IMG/VR virus record: IMGVR_UViG_3300027770_001961 | Location: 1-24,543 of that record | Reading direction: 5' to 3' (one strand) | Length of the DNA: 24,543 nucleotides | Source: a virus | The notes under the pieces: generated by a model | What the model was told of the DNA's origin: nothing | Databases searched by the model: none | The model's input: only the letters and a program-made list of their open reading frames with translations | Position numbers and translations under genes: made by a program | Shown here: piece after piece, positions 15,322-22,164 of the stretch | Layout: each line of letters starts with the position of its first letter | Numbering within the stretch: the first letter of the stretch is position 1

Positions 15322-16388
15322 ATTATTTTTCTTTTAGAACCTTTTCTTTTCACATCAAGAGTGCAACAATGAGTACCACCTTCCCAATACACTTCATGTC
15401 TTTGTGTGACTACATGACAATTGATATTGTGTGTTTTTAAAAACTCAAATAATTCTGGCAAATGTTTGCCAAACAATATATTTTTTGAATCTAAAATTAA
15501 TACATTTAAATCAAAACAAATCTCCTGTGTGTATCCTCTCCAATTGGCCAAATATTTTTCTAACCAAGCATTAGAATATTTTCCATCAGTGGCAGTATAA
15601 TCATTGATATAGTTGTCTGTAATAACTGTGCCTACAAAATTTTTAACATCAATTAATTTTTTATTGCGTAAACATAAAGGAACCCATTCTATACCAGCAT
15701 GTATCACAGTGTTATCATCTATCAGCAAAAATCCATGATCAATGTGTCCATAATTTTTAAATATGGTATCACCTGTATTTTCAATATAATTAAATTCTTT
15801 CAAATTGCGTTTGAGCCATTCTAATCCTAATTGCGAACCTGGTCCTCTGCCGTTGTATATCAATGAATCGCCTGCTTTAAACACTGAGGCTGTGTGCCAC
15901 AACAATTGATCTGCTAATTTTTCTTTGTATATGGAGTCTGATATGTACCAATTGTCATCAATTTTTGAATCAATCAACATAGGCAATGGTTGAGCAATCC
16001 AGTTGTATCCTTCTTTAAATAATTCATTAAAAATCTTTCTATAACTTAAAGAATCAAAATATCTGTCGGTATAACTGGTATATGTTTGTATGATATCACG
16101 ACCCATAATCAAATACTGATCTCTGGGCACTATGGGGCATATAGGTAAATTAATTTTAAAATTGGGCATCTGAATTGATTGTTCAAACTTTTGCACTTCA
16201 GGTCTGTGTACTTTAATATTAGATTTTTTTAAAAAATCTGTTAAATTGTTGAGATCTTGTTTGGTTTCTTCTAATATTTTATTAAAACTTGAAATACTTT
16301 CTTTAGGTAAAAAATTATCCACATCTCCAGGAGCATAGCAATCACCCACAATTACTTCTTGTAATGGATCAAATTCTGTGTAGATCAT
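15318..16388 (-). CDS. Amidinotransferase (glycine/inosamine amidinotransferase-like), 356 aa
   Basis: Family hallmarks run through the protein: 'FDPLQEVIVGD' (6-16), 'PICPIVPRDQYLIMGRDII' (82-100), 'AGDSLIYN...LGLEWLKRNL' (172-196), 'YGHIDHGF' (213-220) with H215 and D217, and 'EGGTHCCTLDVKRKG' near the C-terminus, where C341 aligns with the catalytic cysteine of arginine:glycine amidinotransferase. Such enzymes move an amidino group from arginine to an amine. From memory, the position matching the triad Asp of the human enzyme (in FDAAD) appears to be H165 here, which may alter activity. It is the last gene of the minus-strand operon with an aminotransferase and oxygenases, so amination followed by guanidino formation is a plausible route. 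It starts 4 bases after the oxygenase stop. Confidence 0.8.
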   Translation of the reverse strand: MIYTEFDPLQEVIVGDCYAPGDVDNFLPKESISSFNKILEETKQDLNNLTDFLKKSNIKVHRPEVQKFEQSIQMPNFKINLPICPIVPRDQYLIMGRDIIQTYTSYTDRYFDSLSYRKIFNELFKEGYNWIAQPLPMLIDSKIDDNWYISDSIYKEKLADQLLWHTASVFKAGDSLIYNGRGPGSQLGLEWLKRNLKEFNYIENTGDTIFKNYGHIDHGFLLIDDNTVIHAGIEWVPLCLRNKKLIDVKNFVGTVITDNYINDYTATDGKYSNAWLEKYLANWRGYTQEICFDLNVLILDSKNILFGKHLPELFEFLKTHNINCHVVTQRHEVYWEGGTHCCTLDVKRKGSKRKII

Positions 16389-16392
16389 AATT

Positions 16393-17019
16393 TTATATTA
16401 AATATTTGTAATTTATAAACATTTGCATTGATAATCTTACAACGCCTTTTTTTGCCACCACTGTTGATACAGCATGAATGTGATCTGTATAATTTATTAT
16501 TATTCTGTTGGGAGTAGGTTCAATAAATTTTCCATGTGTATCATCTTTGTCTTCTTTATAAAGAAAAAGACCTCCATCGTTAATATCCCAAGTATCGTGT
16601 AAAAAGTGTGTTACTCCTACATAATCTATAGAATTGTCCTTTTCATAAGTGCTGTCAAGATGCCAATGCCCCCCGTATGGAGCATGATTTTCATGATAAC
16701 GCACCAAACAATCCATGGTATTAAGTATGTCTTTGGACACAACATTTTTGCTCACTAAATTTTTTAACCAAAATGTTCTGCTTTCACCTGTTAACATGTA
16801 ATATGTGGAATTGTGAAATCCATAGTGATCATTTTCTACTTGTCCAGAAAATTCTGTAATTTCATTTCCAATTTGTTTTATTATTTTTGAATCCTTGGCA
16901 TGTTCTGGATCAATATAATGTAGTTCACATTCATTATTGGCAATTTCATGTTTAATAATAGATTTTAACTCAACCAATGTTGGTGTATCGAAAAAATTAT
17001 CAATTGTTTTTATTGTCAT
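16393..17019 (-). CDS. 2OG-Fe(II) oxygenase, prolyl-hydroxylase-like, 208 aa
   Basis: Motifs of the prolyl 4-hydroxylase-like superfamily are seen: 'CLVRYHENHAPYGGHWHLDS' with H120-x-D122, 'VTHFLHDTWDINDGGLFLY' (the strand-turn-GGxLxxY segment), 'RIIINYTDHIHAVS' with H182, and 'VVRLSMQMFI' with R195 in the 2-oxoglutarate-binding position. All four elements are in the expected order and spacing, so this is the most canonical of the oxygenases here. The start ATG 17019 overlaps the aminotransferase gene by 20 bases. In the operon it lies between aminotransferase and amidinotransferase, suggesting hydroxylation of the same intermediate; that link is inference. Confidence 0.82.
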   Translation of the reverse strand: MTIKTIDNFFDTPTLVELKSIIKHEIANNECELHYIDPEHAKDSKIIKQIGNEITEFSGQVENDHYGFHNSTYYMLTGESRTFWLKNLVSKNVVSKDILNTMDCLVRYHENHAPYGGHWHLDSTYEKDNSIDYVGVTHFLHDTWDINDGGLFLYKEDKDDTHGKFIEPTPNRIIINYTDHIHAVSTVVAKKGVVRLSMQMFINYKYLI

Positions 17020-18118
17020 AGTAATCTAAATCCTGTTTTAAAACTGTAAAATACTCATCGTTAGCATTCAAAGGCATCATGTATAAATTTTTAAAATTGC
17101 CTTTGCGTATCATGTAAAGACAACCAAAACGATTCAATATTTCAAAACCCGTGCTTTGAATAGTTTTAATAGCTGTGTTTTGGATGCTTTGATGTTTGTC
17201 TAATATTTGTTCTTTTTCCAATATGTCTATGTATTTCAAAGCACTGTTTATGCCTGGCAAAGAAAAACTATAAGTGTATCCGTGATCCCATTCAAAATTA
17301 GTGGGTAAAATATTATGTATTTTTTCATTGTACATGGTTATACTCAAAGGAAAATATCCACCTGTGATAGATTTGCCCATGGTAAAAATATCAGGTTGTA
17401 TGGGCAAATGTTTCCAACCAATATAATTGCCTGTTTTGCCACCTCCTATAAAAATATCATCCACAATTAATATAACGTCAAATTTTTCTTGAACATATTT
17501 TATTTTTTCCCAAAAAATGTCTGAATTAGGTGTTAAATCATCTCCCCACGAACATGTTTCTACTATAATACTCATCACTTGATTCCAATCAACAGAATTT
17601 ACATCAAAATCTCTGTTTAATCTAATAACTCCATCATATCTATTCATGGTATATAAAGGATTATTCACTAACAAATCTCCAAGATTGCTATTAAGGAAAG
17701 TGCATCCATGAAAACTGCGATAAAAACTTACAATTTTATTTTTGTTTTGATTTTTTTTAATTGAATGATATGCTGAAGATAATTTTACTGCTCCTTCATT
17801 GGCATCGCTGCCTGACAAAGCAAAAAAACTTCTATATCCATTGCTCATATTAAACAATTTATCGGATAGTTCATAACTGGCATGATTTAATTTTAAATCT
17901 TCTTCATATATTGAAGATTCTGCTATTTCTGGTTTAACATTTTTAATTGAATCGCACACATGTTGAATAATGTCTGTTCTATCAAATCCCAGTGTAAAAC
18001 AACCATAGTGTAACAGAGGATCTATTTTTTTGATGCCATTCTCCACAGTACCAAATTGCCAATGATCTTTTGATGGATGAGTAGGTTTCTGTTGTCCTGG
18101 TATCAATCCTTTTAACAT
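17000..18118 (-). CDS. PLP-dependent class-III aminotransferase, 372 aa
   Basis: Class-III (omega-amino acid/glutamate-1-semialdehyde aminomutase-like) features are clear: 'ALSGSDANEGAVKLS' (100-114), which binds the PLP phosphate; 'FYRSFHGCT' (132-140); 'LIVDDIFIGGGKTG' (217-230) with D220 for the pyridine nitrogen; and 'DIFTMGKSITGGYFPLS' (243-259) with K249 as the PLP lysine. 'HGYTYSFSLPGINSALKYI' (279-297) matches the 'HxxTFxGxPxxxAAxxA' region. The protein is shorter than the usual 420-450 residues, mainly at the ends. It would transfer an amino group to an aldehyde or ketone. Downstream are a dioxygenase and an amidinotransferase, a natural order for making a guanidino compound. The start is 8 bases after the stop of the upstream unknown gene. 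Confidence 0.85.
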   Translation of the reverse strand: MLKGLIPGQQKPTHPSKDHWQFGTVENGIKKIDPLLHYGCFTLGFDRTDIIQHVCDSIKNVKPEIAESSIYEEDLKLNHASYELSDKLFNMSNGYRSFFALSGSDANEGAVKLSSAYHSIKKNQNKNKIVSFYRSFHGCTFLNSNLGDLLVNNPLYTMNRYDGVIRLNRDFDVNSVDWNQVMSIIVETCSWGDDLTPNSDIFWEKIKYVQEKFDVILIVDDIFIGGGKTGNYIGWKHLPIQPDIFTMGKSITGGYFPLSITMYNEKIHNILPTNFEWDHGYTYSFSLPGINSALKYIDILEKEQILDKHQSIQNTAIKTIQSTGFEILNRFGCLYMIRKGNFKNLYMMPLNANDEYFTVLKQDLDYYDNKNN

Positions 18119-18126
18119 GTTAATAA

Positions 18127-18681
18127 TTATCGTAATTCTAACCTAATTTGGTCAAACGTGGTCTCTGTGTTATTTTGAAAAGTTTTTTTTGAATCTAAAG
18201 ATATCGTTAATCCTTGCTGTTGTAAATTAATTTTATCAAAAAAATTTATGTTTTTTGTTTCTCCTTGGTGATAGTTTTTACCAAAAATATGTGTGTGTTC
18301 ATTTATGTTAATTGTAACTTCATAATTGTCATCCAATTGTTCACTGCCCAACACATAATTGTGTCTGTTTATTTCTGTTTTTATAGAATGATATTGATCA
18401 TTTATGGGTTCAAACTTATACAAAACATCCACAAGTTCTTTGCTGGGATCTTTAAAATTTATGTTATAGTTAAATTTTAATACATTAACCGTGTTGTAAT
18501 CAATATCAATATTTTTTTTTAATGTGATAGGCAAGTTTTCTTCAGCATCATTTATACCTTCAAACAATAAATTATTGTTAAGATATATGTTTAAATGATT
18601 AGAATAATGATGTTTTTTAAAAGAAAAATAACTTTTTTCTTGTTCTTTAGGACAAATAACAGTGATAGTTCTTTTATTCAT
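18127..18681 (-). CDS. Hypothetical protein, 184 aa, probably beta-rich
   Basis: I do not recognise this protein. It is very rich in Asn, Ile, Lys and Asp, and alternating hydrophobic stretches ('HLNIYLNNNLLFEG', 'TVNVLKFNYNINF', 'NYEVTININEHTHIFG') suggest a beta-sandwich. A His cluster (HTHIFGKNYHQGE) lies in the last third. No cysteine cluster or membrane segment is seen. I start at ATG 18681, giving an 8-base ATGAATAA overlap with the upstream oxygenase gene; the longer frame would add 12 residues inside that gene. It lies between an oxygenase and the aminotransferase, so it may be a substrate, carrier or accessory protein of that group, but this is only context. Confidence 0.55.
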   Translation of the reverse strand: MNKRTITVICPKEQEKSYFSFKKHHYSNHLNIYLNNNLLFEGINDAEENLPITLKKNIDIDYNTVNVLKFNYNINFKDPSKELVDVLYKFEPINDQYHSIKTEINRHNYVLGSEQLDDNYEVTININEHTHIFGKNYHQGETKNINFFDKINLQQQGLTISLDSKKTFQNNTETTFDQIRLELR

Positions 18682-19270
18682 AAGCAATGTCTTTGAATAT
18701 TTCCAATGCTTCGTCAAATTGAAGATGAGAATTATTTAATTTTAATAACGTGAAACACAATGTCCAACGATCCTGTTTGTTATCAGGATTGTATGTGGAA
18801 TGCAGTTGCCCAACATTCATTAGACTGGGTTTATTAATAACTTTTTCACACACTAAATTACAACTTTCTTCTGTAGATTGGAAAGCGTTAGTAACAACTA
18901 TATCTGGCACAATACCTTGAGATTCTATGTGTGAATTGTCTGGAAAAGCTGGAATTAAAAAAGATTCATCTTTGACTTGCCACCATCTTGTTGTGCTGTT
19001 GGTTGGTCCCCAGGTAAAGTTAATTTTTGTTGCATTGCTTATTGTGCTGGTATCATTGTGCATGGGTAGTTTGCCCCCATTGGGTGGAGTATAAAACCCT
19101 TCAATGACATTTGAAACTTTAAGATTAAAATTTTTTATCCAAGTTATAATACTTTGATCAATGAATTTATTTGGAACAAAAATCATATTGGGATGACTGT
19201 AACTTTGATTAAAACAATCTGGTTTTGGGTATTCAAAAGGGAGTTTTAAATATCTGTGATACTTGTTCAT
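18674..19270 (-). CDS. 2OG-Fe(II) oxygenase-like protein, 198 aa
   Basis: A beta-helix oxygenase core is suggested by 'GGKLPMHNDTSTI' with H71-x-D73, 'TKINFTWGPTNSTTRWWQV' (81-99), 'NVGQLHSTYNPDNK' with H157, and 'DRWTLCFTLLKL' with R168. The order HxD, distal H, then R about 11 residues later fits aspartyl/asparaginyl hydroxylase-like dioxygenases. The segment between the core strands has an insert (about 100-145) containing two cysteines. An AAGGAG ribosome-binding site sits 6 bases before the start and overlaps the stop codon of the upstream oxygenase gene. It is a second oxygenase in tandem, but with little visible similarity to its neighbour outside the metal site. Confidence 0.65.
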   Translation of the reverse strand: MNKYHRYLKLPFEYPKPDCFNQSYSHPNMIFVPNKFIDQSIITWIKNFNLKVSNVIEGFYTPPNGGKLPMHNDTSTISNATKINFTWGPTNSTTRWWQVKDESFLIPAFPDNSHIESQGIVPDIVVTNAFQSTEESCNLVCEKVINKPSLMNVGQLHSTYNPDNKQDRWTLCFTLLKLNNSHLQFDEALEIFKDIAYE

Positions 19271-19276
19271 ATAAAA

Positions 19277-19282
19277 CTCCTT
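19277..19282 (-). promoter_or_regulatory. Strong Shine-Dalgarno (AAGGAG) for the oxygenase gene at 19270
   Basis: AAGGAG on the minus strand lies 6 bases before the ATG at 19270 and shares bases with the TAA stop of the upstream gene (19281-19283). Most internal starts in this operon rely on overlap instead, so this canonical site is an exception. Confidence 0.6.
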
Positions 19283-20087
19283 AATAGTTTTTTAAATGAT
19301 TTATGCCTAACTTTTTTCTAAATTCATCTGTAAACACACAATCAATTCGCAATCCATACTCTTGCTCACGATTGATCTCACCACCGTGCCAGTCTTGATC
19401 GTTCCAAAAAGCAGCATTTGAATTGATATAAACTTTGTTTTTTGTTTTAGGATCCCAAATGTAAAATCCTCTTTTAGTATTGTGACGTATGTGTATAAAC
19501 TCATTGCAATGGTCACTGTATCCTTGTGAGTCACCATGTTTGCCATCTAAGTCTCTGTGTTCAAATGGCTGTCCGTCATGTTCACAATGAAAAAATATCA
19601 CTCTGCCTATTTGACTCACTATGTTTTGATTCACAAGATTTTTAACCCATGTGACCACTCCAGGAAAATGTTTGCTTTCTTCCGTGAGATGTCTTTCAGA
19701 ATTTCTATTATCCCAATCACCTTCATTCCATAAAAAATAATAGATGTATGGATCTTTAGCACCCAACACTGCTTTGAGATAGCGTGTGAATTGATTTCTT
19801 GTGCGGTAATCTTTGATGTTGGCATAAAGATCATCACCATTTTTTCTAATAGGGTGATCTGTGGGCAGTGCAAGATATTCTTTCACAGCCTGATAAATTG
19901 GTTTCCAATTCAATTGATAACTCATGTCTTGTAGATTAAATCCTGGTGACATCCATGTGCCTTCTTTGGCATATTCTCTAGCCAAAGCAAATCCCCTGCA
20001 GATTTCAGGATGTAATTTCTTGAAACCTTCTATGTCCAAATGTGGAGTTAAATCAATATATGGTTGACCACCAATTCCTCTTATCAT
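19281..20087 (-). CDS. 2OG-Fe(II) oxygenase-like protein, 268 aa
   Basis: The core shows 'VIFFHCEHDGQPFEHRDLDG' with H177-x-D179, 'EFIHIRHNTKRGFYIWDP' (196-213), 'FWNDQDWHGGEIN' with H234, and 'YGLRIDCVFTDEFRK' with R247 followed by the last strand. This is the expected HxD...H...R pattern. The N-terminal 150 residues are extra and include 'TWMSPGFNLQDMSYQLNW' and a charged region 'NRNSERHLTEESKHFPG'; a similar layout occurs in some phage-encoded hydroxylase-like proteins. It is the first gene of the minus-strand operon. A late-promoter-like octamer ends 5 bases before its ATG and no Shine-Dalgarno is present. Substrate unknown. Confidence 0.7.
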   Translation of the reverse strand: MIRGIGGQPYIDLTPHLDIEGFKKLHPEICRGFALAREYAKEGTWMSPGFNLQDMSYQLNWKPIYQAVKEYLALPTDHPIRKNGDDLYANIKDYRTRNQFTRYLKAVLGAKDPYIYYFLWNEGDWDNRNSERHLTEESKHFPGVVTWVKNLVNQNIVSQIGRVIFFHCEHDGQPFEHRDLDGKHGDSQGYSDHCNEFIHIRHNTKRGFYIWDPKTKNKVYINSNAAFWNDQDWHGGEINREQEYGLRIDCVFTDEFRKKLGINHLKNY

Positions 20088-20090
20088 CCA

Positions 20091-20110
20091 AATATTTAGT
20101 GTTAAATATT
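20091..20110. promoter_or_regulatory. Palindrome holding back-to-back late-promoter-like octamers
   Basis: The 20 bases form a perfect inverted repeat with 8-bp arms (AATATTTA, GTGT, TAAATATT). Each arm contains a late-promoter-like octamer: ACTAAATA on the minus strand (20100-20093), 5 bases before the ATG at 20087, and GTTAAATA on the plus strand (20101-20108), 18 bases before the ATG at 20127. It lies exactly at the divergent junction. A repressor or activator site is an alternative reading of the symmetry. Confidence 0.5.
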
Positions 20111-20126
20111 GTGGACAAAAATATTT

Positions 20127-20699
20127 ATGACTTACAAATTGGTACCATATTCTGAATCAATTGATTTAACAGAATTTTATCTTCAAGCAGAATCCAGAGG
20201 ATTCAAAAACAACAACAGCAAAAAAATGTTGGTGGATAGTATCTCCACAGAAAGACTTTCACGTGTTTGGATTCTTTATTATAACAATGAAATAGTCGGT
20301 ACCACTGCTGCTCACAGTTTTGATGAAATGGGACCAAATTGTTTTCGTATTGCTGTGAGATCTTGTGCGTTCACAGATCGTATGCCAATCAAAAGAGTAA
20401 GAACCCGAACGGGGATCATTGAACATCAGCACGTGAGTCCTCAATTTTTTATGACTGCTGGCATAGAATGGGCAGGCAAAGATAAAAATTTTTATATCAC
20501 ATCAAATAAAAATAGCTGGGGCACTCAACAAAGAGTTCACAGAACTTGGGCTCCAATATTGGCCAAAACAGGTTGTTTGGAAAACTGTGGTGAAATGTTT
20601 TACAGAGGAACTGAACAAACAATTTGGAAAGTAAACGTTGAAATATTCTATCAACAATTAGAACAATACGGCAGATGGCCTATTGATTGGACTTTATAA
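20127..20699 (+). CDS. GNAT-like acyltransferase, tentative, 190 aa
   Basis: The segment 'RVWILYYNNEIVGTTAAHSF' (near residues 46-65) resembles the beta-hairpin and following strand of GNAT acetyltransferases, and the N-terminal 'FYLQAESRGFKNN' fits the preceding helices. The acetyl-CoA loop (Q/RxxGxG/A) is not obvious; 'NKNSWGTQQRVHRTWAPIL' lies in about the right place but is divergent. It is a single plus-strand gene between two minus-strand units. I start at ATG 20127; an in-frame TTG at 20109 directly abuts the putative promoter octamer and has no ribosome-binding site. Its 3' end overlaps the convergent desaturase gene by 20 bases. Alternative: an unrelated phage-specific protein. Confidence 0.45.
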   Translation: MTYKLVPYSESIDLTEFYLQAESRGFKNNNSKKMLVDSISTERLSRVWILYYNNEIVGTTAAHSFDEMGPNCFRIAVRSCAFTDRMPIKRVRTRTGIIEHQHVSPQFFMTAGIEWAGKDKNFYITSNKNSWGTQQRVHRTWAPILAKTGCLENCGEMFYRGTEQTIWKVNVEIFYQQLEQYGRWPIDWTL

Positions 20700-21387
20700 G
20701 TCGAATAAAAAATCCAGATAAATCCGGTGAAGGATTACGCCAAGCAGTTGAATTGGTGTGATGATATTTGTGCCAGCCTTCCCCAGCCACAGTCCATGCT
20801 ATTAATTTACTGTCAGAAACTTCACCATTCCAATGATTAAAAACATTCACTATGCCGCCCATGATAACACTTAATACTGTGGGAAATATCCATAAAGGAA
20901 AAATCAGTATGGGATTAATAATAGCCAATAATACAATATAAAAAGACAACAATTTAAAATAATGCTTATGAACAAATTTGTGTTCAGGATATTTCAAAAG
21001 TCGTGCTGCATATCTTGGTTCCACATCATAAGCATCAAAGAAGTATCCAAAGAATACTTTGAAATGACCTTTGTATTTGGGAGAATGTGAATCTTGTTCA
21101 GTGTCAGAGAATCTATGATGTTTCAAATGCACAGCAGTCCATGCCACAGTGGAACCTAGTGTAACTATACTGCTGCAGAACAATAAAAAATAATGCCAAA
21201 ATTTATTTGTGTTAAAACTTTTATGAGTAAAATATCTGTGCAATCCCACAATGTGTCCAAACACAGCCAACAAATATCCAATGATTAAAAAATAAAGAAT
21301 ACTACTAGTTGATAGAATTAATGGGCTAACCAAAAATAATATCCAGCTAATGGAATGAAATATTAATAGTTTTTTATTGTCTGGCAT
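20680..21387 (-). CDS. Fatty acid desaturase, delta-9 type, 235 aa
   Basis: Three histidine boxes of membrane acyl desaturases are intact: 'HRYFTH' (50-55), 'HLKHH' (87-91) and 'HKYHH' (206-210), together with 'DSHSP' (99-103) and 'FNHWNGE', as in acyl-CoA or acyl-lipid delta-9 desaturases. Hydrophobic segments at about 9-48, 66-84 and 145-180 would place it in the host inner membrane with the di-iron site facing the cytoplasm. It is short compared with bacterial relatives (about 260-300 residues). Marine cyanophages are known to carry desaturases, thought to change host membrane lipids during infection. It is a single-gene unit with a promoter-like TATAAGTA 7 bases upstream and no Shine-Dalgarno. 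Confidence 0.88.
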   Translation of the reverse strand: MPDNKKLLIFHSISWILFLVSPLILSTSSILYFLIIGYLLAVFGHIVGLHRYFTHKSFNTNKFWHYFLLFCSSIVTLGSTVAWTAVHLKHHRFSDTEQDSHSPKYKGHFKVFFGYFFDAYDVEPRYAARLLKYPEHKFVHKHYFKLLSFYIVLLAIINPILIFPLWIFPTVLSVIMGGIVNVFNHWNGEVSDSKLIAWTVAGEGWHKYHHTNSTAWRNPSPDLSGFFIRLIKSNQ

Positions 21388-21394
21388 GCTAAAC

Positions 21395-21402
21395 TACTTA
21401 TA
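21395..21402 (-). promoter_or_regulatory. Late-promoter-like octamer TATAAGTA, minus strand
   Basis: TATAAGTA on the minus strand differs at one base from TATAAATA and lies 7 bases before the desaturase ATG at 21387, again leaving almost no leader. A second candidate, AAATAAATG, lies about 10 bases further upstream on the same strand (near 21411-21419). Confidence 0.45.
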
Positions 21403-21437
21403 ATTTTTATCATTTATTTTTTGATGTTTTGATTGGC

Positions 21438-21445
21438 AATAAATA
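21438..21445 (+). promoter_or_regulatory. Late-promoter-like octamer AATAAATA, plus strand
   Basis: AATAAATA fits the NATAAATA form described for T4-like cyanophage late promoters. It lies 24 bases before the ATG at 21470 and faces away from the desaturase promoter, making this 82-base gap a divergent promoter region. No Shine-Dalgarno is visible before 21470. Confidence 0.5.
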
Positions 21446-21469
21446 CATATTTAATAATGCATTCATAAT

Positions 21470-22159
21470 ATGAAACCAAATTATCAATACTATTACAACA
21501 ATGTGCCCAACGAAGGCTTGTGCAGAAATAATTTGGTATATACCAGTTTGATCAATCAATCCAAAACAGAATTTGTACAGTGGTTTTACAATGACAGCGA
21601 GTATCACAAAGGTCAAAATGAAGTGGTAGATGCTGCATTAATGGAACAAAAATGGCAGAGAGAAGTGGATATGTTATTAACCATGTATCACAATTTTCCT
21701 GAACACGTGCCTGATATATTAGAATTTGATTATGATAATAAAAAAATTACATACGGTATTGACGGTGTGGATTTTTGGGAGCAAAGTCATAACTCCAGTT
21801 TTGATAAAATATTACCCAATTGGCAAGAACAGATGTTGGAAATATTACAAGCACACAAAACATTGGGATTATACAAATTTAGCCTTCATCCCAGCAGTTA
21901 TTTTGTGGTAGATGGCAAATTAAAAACTATTAATTATTTCTTTTGTTATCACAAAAGCGAACCTTTTATCACTGTGAAAGAACATCTTAGCCATATATCA
22001 ATGAATAGAAGAAATTTTTTAATTCCTAAAATGCATGAATTAAATATTGACATGGATACTCCTACAAATTTTACACAATTACAAATACTTTGTTTGGAAA
22101 GTTTTAGAAATAATTACCCTAAGGATTTTATAGATGCTGCCGTAGCACTATACAAATAA
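21470..22159 (+). CDS. Kinase-fold-like protein without DFG aspartate, 229 aa
   Basis: This protein shows the same order of elements as the one at 13586: 'KWQREVDMLLTMY' (61-73) in the place of the alpha-C helix with E65, 'VPDILEFDYDNKKITYGI' (80-97) as the hinge strands, 'WQEQMLEILQAHKTLGLYKF' (118-137), then 'HPSSYFVVDGKLKTINYFFC' (140-159). Where the other copy has D149 in a DFG-like position, this one has N155, so it may be an inactive (pseudokinase-like) member. The N-terminal 60 residues are Asn/Tyr-rich. It is followed after 5 bases by a radical SAM gene. Relationship to the kinase fold is a pattern-based guess. Confidence 0.4.
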   Translation: MKPNYQYYYNNVPNEGLCRNNLVYTSLINQSKTEFVQWFYNDSEYHKGQNEVVDAALMEQKWQREVDMLLTMYHNFPEHVPDILEFDYDNKKITYGIDGVDFWEQSHNSSFDKILPNWQEQMLEILQAHKTLGLYKFSLHPSSYFVVDGKLKTINYFFCYHKSEPFITVKEHLSHISMNRRNFLIPKMHELNIDMDTPTNFTQLQILCLESFRNNYPKDFIDAAVALYK

Positions 22160-22164
22160 TAATC

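Noticed and set aside
20109-20126. TTG start for the GNAT-like gene
   Set aside because: It abuts the putative promoter octamer and lacks a ribosome-binding site; ATG 20127 is adequate.
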